A stretch of 64,000 bases of DNA from CAVQBC01 sp963848415 (GTDB lineage Bacteria; Actinomycetota; Thermoleophilia; Solirubrobacterales; Solirubrobacteraceae): assembly GCA_963848415.1 (NCBI GenBank), contig CAWKDN010000001.1, positions 1,984,001-2,048,000 on the forward strand, given 5' to 3'. Positions 28,477 through 37,411 of the stretch are shown here, one piece after another. The translations under genes were made by a program, and so were the position numbers. A model generated the notes under the pieces. The model searched no databases, had not been told where the DNA came from, and saw nothing but the letters and a program-made list of their open reading frames with translations. Numbering within the stretch: the first letter of the stretch is position 1; each line of letters starts with the position of its first letter.

Positions 28477-30111
28477 TTGCCCCACGCCCGCCGCCGCCGC
28501 GCGCTCGAAGCCTGGCCGGCCGACCGCCCCCTGCGCCCGTGGCAGCGCACCGCCGCCGACGCGGCTCTCAGCCACGACGGCGCCTCCTTCCTCGCCTCGG
28601 CCACGCCCGCGGCGGGCAAGACGACCTTCGGCCTGCACGTCGCCCACCGGATGCTCGCCGCCGGCCGCGTGACGCGCGTCACCGTCGTGGCGCCGACGAC
28701 CCACATCTGCCGCCAGTGGGCCGACGACGCCGCTCGCTACGGCATCGACCTCGAGCCCAACCGGCCCAACGCCGCCGGCCCGGAGCCGCGCGACCGCCAC
28801 GGCGTGGCGGTGACCTACGCGACCGTCGCCGCCGGCCCGCGCGGGCACCGCCGCAGCACCGCCCAGGCGCCGACGCTGCTGATCGCCGACGAGCCCCACC
28901 ACCTCGGCGAGCACGCCGCCTGGGGGCGCAGCGCGTTCGACGCCTTCGCGGCCGCCCGCTTCCGCCTGCTGCTCTCCGGTACGCCCTTCCGCTCGGACAA
29001 CCGGCCGATCCCGTGGGTCCGCTACGACGCCGGCGGCGTCTCGAGCGCCGACCACCGCTACGGCTACACCGACGCCCTGCTCGAGCACGTCTGCCGCCCG
29101 GTGACCTTCCACACCTACGACGGCGACATGGAGTGGATGAGCGACGGGCGCCGGCGCCGGGCCGACTTCTCGGTCGCCCTGCCGGCGGCCGAGGCGGCGC
29201 GGCGGCTGCGGACCGCGCTCGACCCCGACGGCGACTGGATCGACCACGTGCTGAGAGAGGCCGACAAGCGCCTCACCGCGCTGCGTGCCAGCGATCACCC
29301 CGCTGCGGGCGGGCTGGTGGTCGCGATCGACAAGGCCCACGCGGACGAGCTGGCCGCGCGGCTGGCCCGGGTCAGCGGCGAGCGCCCGGAGATCGTGACC
29401 TCCGACGCGCCGGACGCCTCGGACCGGATCGCGCGCTTCGCCGCCGGCCGGCAGCCGTGGCTGGTGTCGGTGCTGATGGTCTCCGAGGGCGTCGACGTGC
29501 CGCGGCTGCGGGTCGGCGTCTACGCCACCACGGCCCGCACGGAGCTGTTCTTCCGCCAGGTGGTCGGGCGCTTCGTGCGCCGCACGCCCGCCCCGCGCGA
29601 CCAGATGGCCCATCTCTTCCTGCCCTCCGACCCGCGCCTGAAGCAGCTGGCGGCGCAGATCGAGGAGGAGCGCGACCACGCGCTCGCCGTGCGGACGGAG
29701 GGCGAGGCGGTGGCGGCCGAGCGCGAGCCCGCCGCGCCGGTGGAGGCGTTCAGGGCGCTGTGGTCGAGCGCCCGGCGCGACGACGAGCTGCTGCAGACGA
29801 CCAGCCCGGGCGAGGCGATGGCGCTGTTCGCCGACCCGGAGCCGGCGCCGAGCCCCGCCCTCGCGGCCTTCACGACCACGGCGCCTGCCGCCCCGTCACG
29901 CCCCGCGAGCGCCCTGAGCGCCCACGAGCGCCGCGAGCGCCTGCGCGCGGCGCGCCGCTCGCTCGTGACGGCGGTCGCCCGGCGCACCGGCGAGTCGCAC
30001 CAGGCGATCCACGCGCGCGTGAACCGCGAGACCGGCGCCCGCTCGGTCGCCGGCGCGACCGAGGCCCAGCTCGAGCGAGGCAACCGCCTGCTGGACCGAT
30101 CGCTCGGGTAG
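28477..30111 (+). CDS. SF2 DEAD/DEAH-type helicase (DEPHH motif)
   Basis: A 544-residue superfamily-2 ATPase. Walker A is ATPAAGKTT (Lys48), motif II DEPHH (138-142), motif III LLSGTPF (about 170), and motif VI QVVGRFVRR (from Gln361). The two RecA domains are followed by about 130 residues of Ala/Arg-rich helical tail with no known domain. The start is TTG at 28477, supported by GAAAGGA 10 bases upstream. It resembles conserved actinobacterial type III-restriction-like helicases but lacks an attached nuclease. A role in DNA repair or defence is possible, not shown. Confidence 0.88.
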   Translation: MPHARRRRALEAWPADRPLRPWQRTAADAALSHDGASFLASATPAAGKTTFGLHVAHRMLAAGRVTRVTVVAPTTHICRQWADDAARYGIDLEPNRPNAAGPEPRDRHGVAVTYATVAAGPRGHRRSTAQAPTLLIADEPHHLGEHAAWGRSAFDAFAAARFRLLLSGTPFRSDNRPIPWVRYDAGGVSSADHRYGYTDALLEHVCRPVTFHTYDGDMEWMSDGRRRRADFSVALPAAEAARRLRTALDPDGDWIDHVLREADKRLTALRASDHPAAGGLVVAIDKAHADELAARLARVSGERPEIVTSDAPDASDRIARFAAGRQPWLVSVLMVSEGVDVPRLRVGVYATTARTELFFRQVVGRFVRRTPAPRDQMAHLFLPSDPRLKQLAAQIEEERDHALAVRTEGEAVAAEREPAAPVEAFRALWSSARRDDELLQTTSPGEAMALFADPEPAPSPALAAFTTTAPAAPSRPASALSAHERRERLRAARRSLVTAVARRTGESHQAIHARVNRETGARSVAGATEAQLERGNRLLDRSLG

Positions 30112-30121
30112 GGCGGCCGCC

Positions 30122-30556
30122 ATGCCCCGCGACGATCCCGAGACGCTGCCCGCCTGGACGCCCGGCACGGTGGCGATCCTCTCCACCGGCGCCGGCCCGC
30201 CGCACGCCATCCCCGTCTCGACGGGTGTCCACGCCGGCCCGCGGGCCGTGCTGTTCGCGCTGGCCCTGCGGCGCGAGTCGCTCGCCCGGTTGCGGGAGGA
30301 CCCGCGCTGCGCGCTGACGGTCCTCGCCGAGGGCGACGTCGCGGTCACCGCTCACGGCCGGGCGACCATCGTCGAGGAGCCCATGGCGATCTCCGACAAG
30401 GTCGCCGCGGTCCGGCTCGACGTGGAGCGCCTCCAGGACCACGGGCAGCCGCGCTTCGAGATCCAGCGCGGCGTCGCCTGGCGCTGGACCGACGAGGAGT
30501 CCGAGCGGCGCGACGCCGAGATCCGCGCGCATCTGCGGACGCTCGGCGAGTCGTAG
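30122..30556 (+). CDS. Pyridoxamine-5'-phosphate-oxidase-like flavoprotein
   Basis: A 144-residue split-barrel protein of the PNPOx/F420-reductase superfamily. PHAIPVSTGVHAGPRAVLFAL, split here by its strands, followed by LREDPRCALTVLAEGDVAVT are the flavin/F420-binding strands; the C-terminal part is short. Actinobacteria use many such proteins with F420 or FMN. It starts 10 bases after the helicase stop and ends 9 bases before the FAH gene, so the three may be co-transcribed. Cofactor and substrate unknown. Confidence 0.8.
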   Translation: MPRDDPETLPAWTPGTVAILSTGAGPPHAIPVSTGVHAGPRAVLFALALRRESLARLREDPRCALTVLAEGDVAVTAHGRATIVEEPMAISDKVAAVRLDVERLQDHGQPRFEIQRGVAWRWTDEESERRDAEIRAHLRTLGES

Positions 30557-30565
30557 GATCCGCCC

Positions 30566-31354
30566 ATGCGGCTCGCGACCTTCCTGCCTCCCGGGGCCTC
30601 GGATCCCTGCGCCGGCGAGGTCCGGGGCGAGGAGATCGTCACCTTCGCCCACGGCACCGTGCTGGACCGCCTCGCCTCCGGCGACGAGACGCCCGCGGAC
30701 GGTGAGATCCACCTGCTGGCCGGCGTGACCCTGCTGGCGCCGGTGCCGCGCCCGCGGGCGATCTTCGGGATCGGGCTCAACTACGCCGCCCACGCCCAGG
30801 AGACGGGCCGCGGACTGCCCGAGTTCCCGATGGTGTTCCTCAAGCTGCCGGGCTCCAGCGCCCCGCCCGGCGGGCCCGTGATCCGCCCGGCCGTGGTGCG
30901 CAAGCTCGACTACGAGGTCGAGCTGGCGATCGTCATGGGCGCCGGCGGGGCGATCGCCGGTTACGCGGTGGCCGACGACGTCAGCGCGCGCGACCTCCAG
31001 CGCCGCGAGTCGCAGTGGACGCGCGCGAAGGGCTTCGACACGTCCTGCCCCTGGGGGCCGTGGATCACGACCGCCGACGAGGTCGCAGACCCCGAGGCGC
31101 TGGCGATCTCCAGCCACGTCAACAACGAGCTGCGCCAGGACGGCAACACGTCCGACCTCGTCTTCGGCCCGCGCGCGCTGGTCGACTTCATCGCGGAGAC
31201 CTGCACGCTCGAGCCCGGCGACCTGATCCTCACCGGCACGCCGAGCGGCGTCGGGATGGCGATGGAGCCGCCGACCTTCCTGGAGCCGGGCGACACCGTG
31301 CGGATGGAGATCGAGGGGCTCGGGGCGATCGAGCACCGGATCGAGGCGCCGTAG
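30566..31354 (+). CDS. Fumarylacetoacetate hydrolase-family protein
   Basis: A 262-residue FAH-family enzyme. The metal-binding Glu pair is in DYEVELAIVMG and the Asp in AVADDVSARDLQRRESQW; the FDTSCPWGPWI and DLILTGTPSGVG blocks complete the signature. Family members hydrolyse acylpyruvates, decarboxylate oxaloacetate or hydrate dienoates. No catabolic neighbours indicate which. ATG 30566 gives the standard length. Confidence 0.9.
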   Translation: MRLATFLPPGASDPCAGEVRGEEIVTFAHGTVLDRLASGDETPADGEIHLLAGVTLLAPVPRPRAIFGIGLNYAAHAQETGRGLPEFPMVFLKLPGSSAPPGGPVIRPAVVRKLDYEVELAIVMGAGGAIAGYAVADDVSARDLQRRESQWTRAKGFDTSCPWGPWITTADEVADPEALAISSHVNNELRQDGNTSDLVFGPRALVDFIAETCTLEPGDLILTGTPSGVGMAMEPPTFLEPGDTVRMEIEGLGAIEHRIEAP

Positions 31355-31426
31355 CGAGCGAGCGCGAGCGCGCCAGCATCGCGCGCGGCCGTCAAGTTTC
31401 TCCCCGACGCTGCCGTTGCGTCTCAG

Positions 31427-34400
31427 GTGGGGGGCTCGGAACCGCTTCACGCCCGCCGTCGCACGGCGCGGACCCGGCGTGCCGTCGTGGCGGCACTGGT
31501 GCTCCTCGGTGCGCTCGTGGCCGCGGCGCCGGCGTCCGCAGCGGTTTACCCGGCCAACTTCGAGGAGACCACGCTCCCGTTCACGGGCCTGCAGCAGCCG
31601 ATGGCGCTGAAGTTCGCGCCCGACGGCAGCGTGCTCGTGGCCGAGAAGAACGGCAGGGTCAAGCGCTTCACGAACCTGGCGACGCCCAACGGCGGCCAGA
31701 CGGTCATCGACCTCGGCAGTCAGGTCCACAACTACCACGACCGCGGCATGCTCGGCCTGGCGGTCGACCCGCAGTTCATCACCAACCGCCGGCTCTACGT
31801 GCTCTACACCGCCGAAGCCGCGCTGCCCGGCACCCGCACCGAGCCGCCCGGCGGCAGCTGGAACGACACGTGCCCGGCCGGGACCACCGGCCCGGGGGCG
31901 ACCGACAAGGGGTGCGTCGTCTCCGCCCGGCTGTCGGCCGTCACGCTCGACGCGCTCGGCGTCGGCACCGAGGCCCCGCTCGTCCAGGACTGGTGCCAGC
32001 AGTTCCCCAGCCACTCGATCGGCACCGTCGAGGTCGGCCCGGACGGCTACCTCTACGCCGGCGCCGGCGACGGCGCGAGCTACAACACGGTCGACTTCGG
32101 CCAGCTCGGCGGCGGCGGCCGCGCGCTCGACCCGCCGCTGAACCCGTGCGGCGACCCGCCGGTGGGGATCGGCACGCAGCAGGTCACCCCGACGGCCGAG
32201 GGCGGCGCGCTGCGCTCGCAGGACGTCCGCACGCCGGCCGACCCGACCTCCCTCAGCGGCTCGATCGTCCGCGTCGACCGCTTCACCGGCGCGCCCGCGC
32301 CCGGCAACCCGCTCACCGGCGGCGACGCCAACCGGCGCCGGGTCATCGCCCACGGGCTGCGCAACCCGTTCCGCTTCAGCTTCCGGCCCGGGACCGAGGA
32401 GCTGTGGCTCGGCGACGTCGGCTGGTCGACCTTCGAGGAGGTCAACAAGGTCGCCGACGTCAACGACGGCGTCGTCGAGAACTTCGGCTGGCCGTGCTAC
32501 GAGGGCAACGGCGTCCAGAACCGCTACATGAACGACACGACGCTGGACATGTGCCGGAGCCTGCGAGACAGCGGCCCGGCGCCGACGGCGCCGATCGCGA
32601 GCTACCGCCACGGCCAGCCTGCGCACGCCGGCGACACGTGCCGTACGGGCTCGGGCTCGGCGATCGCCGGCCCGCGCTTCTACCCGGGCGCAAGCAACTA
32701 CCCGAGCCGGTACGACGGCGGCATGTTCGTCGCCGACTACTCGCGCCAGTGCGTCTGGTTCATGCCGCTCTCCGGCGGGGAGCCGAACCCGGCGGCGCTG
32801 GAGACCTTCGCCTCGCAGCTGATCGCCCCCGTCGATCTCCAGATCGGGCCGGGCGGCGACCTCTACTACGCCGACGCGGCCGGCGCCGTGCGGCGGATCC
32901 GCTACACCGTCGGCAACCGCGCGCCACGCGCCTCGATCACGCTGCAGGCGCCCAACGACCGCACGTCGAGCGACGCCCCGCCGCTGACCGTGGACTTCGA
33001 CGGCCGCGGCACCACCGACGCCGACGGCGACGTGATCACCTACGCCTGGGACCTCGACGGCGACGGTGACTACGACGACTCGACCGCCGCCGACCCGCCC
33101 GCGCGGACGTTCACGACCGCCGGCACCTTCACGGTCAGGCTGCGGGCGACCGACGCGCTCGGGGCATCGAACGAGACCGCCCAGGTCGTCACCACCCAGA
33201 ACACGCCGCCGCAGCCGCAGATCGTCCTGGAGGCCGGCGAGCCGTGGTCGGTCGGCGATCGGATCGCCTTCCGCGGGAGCGCCACCGACAGCCAGGACGG
33301 GACCGTGCCCGCGGCGCGCCTGCGATGGGTCGTCACCCAGGAGCACTGCGTGGATGCCGGCGGGTGCCACACGCATCCGGTGGAGGAGCTCGAGGGCGTC
33401 GCCGCCGGCGAGTTCGCGGGCTCGGACCATCCCTACCCGAGCTTCCACCGGATCACCTTGACGGCCACGGACGCCGCCGGCGCGAGCGCCACGACGTCGC
33501 TCGACGTCCGCCCGCGCGAGAGCCGCCTGACGCTCGCCGGCCGCGCAGGCGCCGACGTCGTCGGCGGGCTCGACGTCCGCCTCAACGGCGAGGACACCGA
33601 CGGGGCCGTGCGCTCGCTGATCACCAACTCCCGCAACCAGCTCTTCGCTCCGAGCCCGCAGCGCGTGGGCCTGGACACCTTCCACTTCCGGGCCTGGTCG
33701 ACGGGGAACACGGCCGCCGAGTGGCTCGACTACGCCGCGCCGCCCGGAACGACCGCGCTCTACGCCGACTTCGACCGCGCGCCGCGCGCCCTGCGCTCGC
33801 CGGCGGTCACCGGCACCGCTGCGGTCGGCCAGACCTTGTGGGCCGACGACGGCGGCTGGGCCGGCGAGCCCGCTCCCGGCCTGACCCGCAGCTGGCAGCG
33901 CTGCGACGCGAACGGCGGCGCCTGCGCCGACATCCCCGGCGCGTCCGGGCCGGCCTACACCGCGGCGGCCGCCGACGCGGGCCGCCGCCTGCGGCTCGTG
34001 GTCGCCGCCGAGAACCGCACGCCCGAGCCGCCCGCGATCGCGGCGAGCCCGCCGACGGGCGTGGTGGCCGCCGCCGGCGCGGGCCCCGGCACGCCGCCCG
34101 GAGCCGGGCCGGCCGTCCTTCGCCTCTCCGGCGCGACGCGCCAGCGCGCCTTGCGCACCCGGGCGATCAAGCTCGGCGCGACGTGCGGGCCGCGGGCCTG
34201 CTCGGTACGCGCGTCGGCCACGCTGCGCCTGCGCGGTCGCCGCATCAAGCTCAGCTCGCCCCTGCAGCGTGTGTCCGCCGGCCGCAGCGCGCGCCTGCGG
34301 CTGGCGCTGTCGGCCTCCACGCGTCGCGCGCTGGCGGCCGAGCTGCGCCGCCGCCGGTCGGTCACGCTGACCGTCGTGGCGCGCGCGACCGCCTCGGACG

Positions 34401-34444
34401 GCCGCCGCCTGACGACGCGCCGCCAGGTCAAGCTCGTGCGCTGA
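31427..34444 (+). CDS. Secreted glucose/sorbosone-dehydrogenase-like protein with PKD domain
   Basis: A 1005-residue exported protein with a signal peptide to about residue 39 (AAPASA). Residues 40-490 form a six-bladed GSDH-type propeller of PQQ-dependent sugar dehydrogenases. MALKFAPDGSVLVAEKNGRV, the HDRGMLGLAVDP block with the catalytic His, and HGLRNPFRFSF are clear. A PKD domain (about 495-585) with DADGDVITYAWDLDGDGDYD follows, then Ig-like regions and an Arg-rich beta tail. It probably oxidises extracellular sugars or binds polysaccharide at the surface. GTG 31427 is the likely start. Confidence 0.85.
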   Translation: MGGSEPLHARRRTARTRRAVVAALVLLGALVAAAPASAAVYPANFEETTLPFTGLQQPMALKFAPDGSVLVAEKNGRVKRFTNLATPNGGQTVIDLGSQVHNYHDRGMLGLAVDPQFITNRRLYVLYTAEAALPGTRTEPPGGSWNDTCPAGTTGPGATDKGCVVSARLSAVTLDALGVGTEAPLVQDWCQQFPSHSIGTVEVGPDGYLYAGAGDGASYNTVDFGQLGGGGRALDPPLNPCGDPPVGIGTQQVTPTAEGGALRSQDVRTPADPTSLSGSIVRVDRFTGAPAPGNPLTGGDANRRRVIAHGLRNPFRFSFRPGTEELWLGDVGWSTFEEVNKVADVNDGVVENFGWPCYEGNGVQNRYMNDTTLDMCRSLRDSGPAPTAPIASYRHGQPAHAGDTCRTGSGSAIAGPRFYPGASNYPSRYDGGMFVADYSRQCVWFMPLSGGEPNPAALETFASQLIAPVDLQIGPGGDLYYADAAGAVRRIRYTVGNRAPRASITLQAPNDRTSSDAPPLTVDFDGRGTTDADGDVITYAWDLDGDGDYDDSTAADPPARTFTTAGTFTVRLRATDALGASNETAQVVTTQNTPPQPQIVLEAGEPWSVGDRIAFRGSATDSQDGTVPAARLRWVVTQEHCVDAGGCHTHPVEELEGVAAGEFAGSDHPYPSFHRITLTATDAAGASATTSLDVRPRESRLTLAGRAGADVVGGLDVRLNGEDTDGAVRSLITNSRNQLFAPSPQRVGLDTFHFRAWSTGNTAAEWLDYAAPPGTTALYADFDRAPRALRSPAVTGTAAVGQTLWADDGGWAGEPAPGLTRSWQRCDANGGACADIPGASGPAYTAAAADAGRRLRLVVAAENRTPEPPAIAASPPTGVVAAAGAGPGTPPGAGPAVLRLSGATRQRALRTRAIKLGATCGPRACSVRASATLRLRGRRIKLSSPLQRVSAGRSARLRLALSASTRRALAAELRRRRSVTLTVVARATASDGRRLTTRRQVKLVR

Positions 34445-34471
34445 GGCGCGGCCGTCGACGCCGGCGGAGCG

Positions 34472-35053
34472 TCAGTGCGACTCGATCACGCGGTCGATGA
34501 GGCCGTACTCGGCGGCCTGGTCGGCCTTGAAGAAGCGGTCGCGCTCCATGTCCTCGTGGACCCGCTCCTCGGTCTGGCCGGTGTGCTTGGCGTAGATCTC
34601 GTCGATCCGCTTGCGCGTCTTGAGGACTTCCGCGGCGTGGATCTCGATGTCCGAGGACTGGCCCTCGAAGCCGGCCGAGGGCTGGTGGATGAGGATGCGC
34701 GAGTTGGGCAGCGACATGCGCTTGCCCTCCGCGCCGCCGGTCAGCAGCAGCGAGCCCATCGACATCGCGATCCCGACGCACATCGTCGAGACGTCGGGCT
34801 TGATGAACTGCATCGTGTCGTAGACCGCCAGGCCGGCGTAGATCGAGCCGCCGGGCGAGTTGATGTAGAGCGAGATGTCCTTGTCGGGGTCCTGGGACTC
34901 GAGGTGGAGCATCTGGGCGACGATCAGGTTGGCGACCTGGTCGTCGACGGGCGAGCCGAGGAAGATGATGCGCTCGTTGAGCAGCCGCGAGTAGATGTCG
35001 AACTCGCGCTCGCCGCGAGCCGTGCGCTCGATGACCATGGGGACGAGAGGCAT
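34472..35053 (-). CDS. clpP: ATP-dependent Clp protease proteolytic subunit
   Basis: A 193-residue serine protease with the full catalytic triad: Ser98 in GIAMSMGSLLL, His123 in ILIHQPSAGF, and Asp172 in MERDRFF. The N-terminal propeptide is very short. ClpP forms the barrel that degrades proteins delivered by ClpX or ClpC. The gene stands alone here, without a second clpP, clpX or tig. The IAMSMGS sequence differs from the usual QAASMGA, suggesting a paralog. Confidence 0.93.
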   Translation of the reverse strand: MPLVPMVIERTARGEREFDIYSRLLNERIIFLGSPVDDQVANLIVAQMLHLESQDPDKDISLYINSPGGSIYAGLAVYDTMQFIKPDVSTMCVGIAMSMGSLLLTGGAEGKRMSLPNSRILIHQPSAGFEGQSSDIEIHAAEVLKTRKRIDEIYAKHTGQTEERVHEDMERDRFFKADQAAEYGLIDRVIESH

Positions 35054-35090
35054 GTCGCCAGTGAGGCTAGCGAGTGGCCCGTCCGAGGCT

Positions 35091-35678
35091 TCAGGCCGGC
35101 GCGGGGCCCGGGCTGCGCGGGCGCAGGCGGCCGAGCAGCCGCTCGATGCGCCGGGCCAGGCGCCGGCGGTCCAGGCGCAGCGTCTCGGCCACGTCGGCCT
35201 GCGGCGTGCGGTCGACGAGCATCGCCAGCAGCGCGAGGTCGTCGGGGCCGGCGCGCTCGCCGGCGGCGGCGAGGTCCGCCGGCGTGAGCGGCGGCAGCGC
35301 GGACTCGCCGCGGGCGACGCGGCGCAGGACGTCGAAGAGCTCGGCGGGCGGCGCGGCCTTGTCGAGCACGCCGTCGGCGCCGGCCACGCGCGCGGCCAGC
35401 ACCAGCTCGGCGTCGGGTGCCGGCGTGTAGAGCACCACGCGCGGCGGGGCGCTGCGCGCCTTGATGCGCCGGCAGAGCTGCAGGCCGTCGCCGCCGGCGA
35501 GGCGCGACTCGAGCACCACCACGTCGGGCGCCGAGCGGTCGAGCACCGGCTCGGCCTCCTCGGGCGAGGCCGCGGCGCCGACCGGCACGAAGCCCGGCTC
35601 CGAGCGCAGCAGCACGGCGAGCCCCGCGCGGACGGCGGGCTGGCTGTCGACGATGGCGATCCGGGGCACGCGCTCCAC
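35091..35678 (-). CDS. Atypical response regulator with Glu at the phosphorylation site
   Basis: A 195-residue protein with a receiver domain (RIAIVDSQPAVRAGLAVLL, later GVLDKAAPPAELF with the conserved Lys). The phosphoacceptor position reads VVVLESRLAGGDG, Glu instead of Asp, and the first acidic pair is reduced to one Asp. The last 60 residues form a helical, Arg-rich domain that may be a helix-turn-helix. Start is GTG 35678. A constitutively 'on' or phosphorylation-independent regulator is likely. No kinase adjoins it. Confidence 0.75.
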   Translation of the reverse strand: MERVPRIAIVDSQPAVRAGLAVLLRSEPGFVPVGAAASPEEAEPVLDRSAPDVVVLESRLAGGDGLQLCRRIKARSAPPRVVLYTPAPDAELVLAARVAGADGVLDKAAPPAELFDVLRRVARGESALPPLTPADLAAAGERAGPDDLALLAMLVDRTPQADVAETLRLDRRRLARRIERLLGRLRPRSPGPAPA

Positions 35679-35750
35679 CCTCCCAGCGGGGACTCAACCG
35701 GCGGTAAAACGGGCGTGAGGAAACGGTGAGCATCCCGCTACGGTGAGCGG

Positions 35751-36510
35751 GTGCCCCTCGTCGACGGCCACCGTCCGCGCCCCGGCCCGCCCGCGCTGGC
35801 GCTCGCCGGCCTCACCAAGCGCTATGACGACGGGCTGCTCGCGCTCGACCACGTCGACCTCGTCGTGGCAGACGGCGAGTTCTTCGGGCTCCTCGGCCCC
35901 AACGGCGCGGGCAAGACGACGCTGATCTCCGCCGTCTGCAACCTGATCCGGGTCACCGGCGGCACCGCGTCGGTGTTCGGCCATCCGCACGGCTCGGCGG
36001 ACGCCCGGCGGCTGGTCGGGCTCGCCGAGCAGGACGTCAACCTCGACCGCTTCCTCGACGTCGAGGAGACGCTGCGCTACCACGGCGGCTACTACGGGCT
36101 CAGCCGCGCGCGAAGCGCGCCGCCGCGCCGGCGAGATGATGGACGTCTTCGACCTGCGCGCGAAGGCCTCCACGCGCGCGCCGCGGCTGTCGGGCGGCAT
36201 GCGCCGCCGGCTGCTGCTGGCCCGCGCGCTCATGCACGAGCCGCGCCTGGTGATCCTCGACGAGCCGACCGCCGGCGTGGACTTCGAGCTGCGCCTCGAG
36301 CTGTGGCGCTACATCCGCCGCCTGCACGAGACGGGCACGACCATCCTGCTCACCACGCACTACCTCGAAGAGGCCGAGGAGCTCTGCGAGGAGATCGCGC
36401 TCATCCGCGCCGGGCGGATCATCGCGCGCGACTCGGCCGGCGGCCTGCGCACCGCCTACGCCGCCGACTCGCTGGCCGACGTCTACGTCAAGGCGATGGC
36501 GGCGGTCTGA
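35751..36510 (+). pseudogene. ABC-2 exporter ATP-binding protein, one-base frameshift
   Basis: From GTG 35751 the frame gives a normal ATPase with Walker A GPNGAGKTT and the YHGGYYGLSR segment. An extra G at 36108 then breaks it. Skipping that base gives R-REARRRAGEMMDVF and the rest: signature LSGGMRRRLLLARAL, Walker B LVILDEPTAGVD and the switch His TTHYLEEAEEL, ending at 36510. The combined 253 residues are a complete ATPase. The partner permease is at 37412, beyond an EamA gene. A sequencing indel is as likely as true decay. Confidence 0.8.
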
Positions 36511-36542
36511 CCGCGAGCGCGGGCAGGGCCCGGCCCGGCGGC

Positions 36543-37398
36543 GTGCCGCTCGCCGTCGGGATGGTGCTCGGGGCGGTCGACCTCCCTGCAGCTCGGGGCG
36601 GCGTTCGCGGTCACGCTGTTCGACGAGCTGGGGCCGGGCGGCGCGGTCTTCCTGCGCCTGGCGCTCGCCGCGGCCGTGCTGCTGGTGGTCGCCCGCCCGC
36701 GGCTGCGCGGGCGCCCGGCCGGCGAGCTGCGGGTCGCGATCGCCTTCGGCGTGACGCTCGGACTGATGAACTGGCTGATCTACGAGTCGATGGCGCGCAT
36801 CCCGCTCGGCATCGCGGTGACGCTCGAGTTCGTCGGCCCGCTCGGGGTGGCGGTGGCCGGCTCGCGGCGCCGGCGCGACCTGGCCTGGGTGGCGCTGGCG
36901 GCGCTCGGGATCCTGCTGCTGGCCGACGGCGGCGGCGATGGCGGGAGCGGGCTGGATCCCGTCGGCGTCGCGCTCGCGCTCGCCGCCGGCGGCTGCTGGG
37001 CGGCCTACATCCTGCTCTCGGCCCGCACCGGGGCGCTGTTCGGCGGCAGCGAGGGGCTCACGATCGCGATCGTCGTCGGGACGCTGGTCACGCTGCCGGC
37101 GGGCATCGTCCAGGGCGGCGGCGAGCTGCTCGTGCCGGCGCTGATCGCGGCCGGCCTCGTGGTCGCGCTGGCCTCCTCGGTCATCCCGTACTCGCTCGAG
37201 CTCGAGGCGCTGCGGCGGCTGCCGCCCGCGGTCTTCGGCGTCCTGATGTCGCTGGAGCCCGCGGTGGCCGCCACCACCGGCTACCTCGTCCTCGGCCAGG
37301 CGCTCGGGCTGCGCGACCTCGTCGCCATCGCGCTCGTGCTGGTCGCGAGCGCGGGCGCGACGTGGAGCGCGGGCCGGCCCGCGCTGGCCTCCGGCTAG
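36543..37398 (+). pseudogene. EamA-family (RhtA-like) exporter, one-base frameshift
   Basis: VPLAVGMVLGAV from GTG 36543 and TSLQLGAAFAVTLFDELG belong to one protein, but an extra G at 36579 separates their frames. The remainder reads as a standard ten-segment drug/metabolite or threonine/homoserine exporter: FLRLALAAAVLL, then NWLIYESMARIPLGIAVTLE and the second half to 37398, complete at about 285 residues. It lies between the two subunits of an ABC-2 exporter. Its function as RhtA-like is a family guess. Confidence 0.72.
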
Positions 37399-37411
37399 CC
37401 TCGGTCTGCCC

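Noticed and set aside
29870..33685. A 1271-codon open frame on the minus strand across the FAH and sugar-dehydrogenase genes
   Set aside because: It is antisense to strongly recognisable proteins and has a biased Arg/Val/Gly composition without any family motif; it results from high third-position GC.
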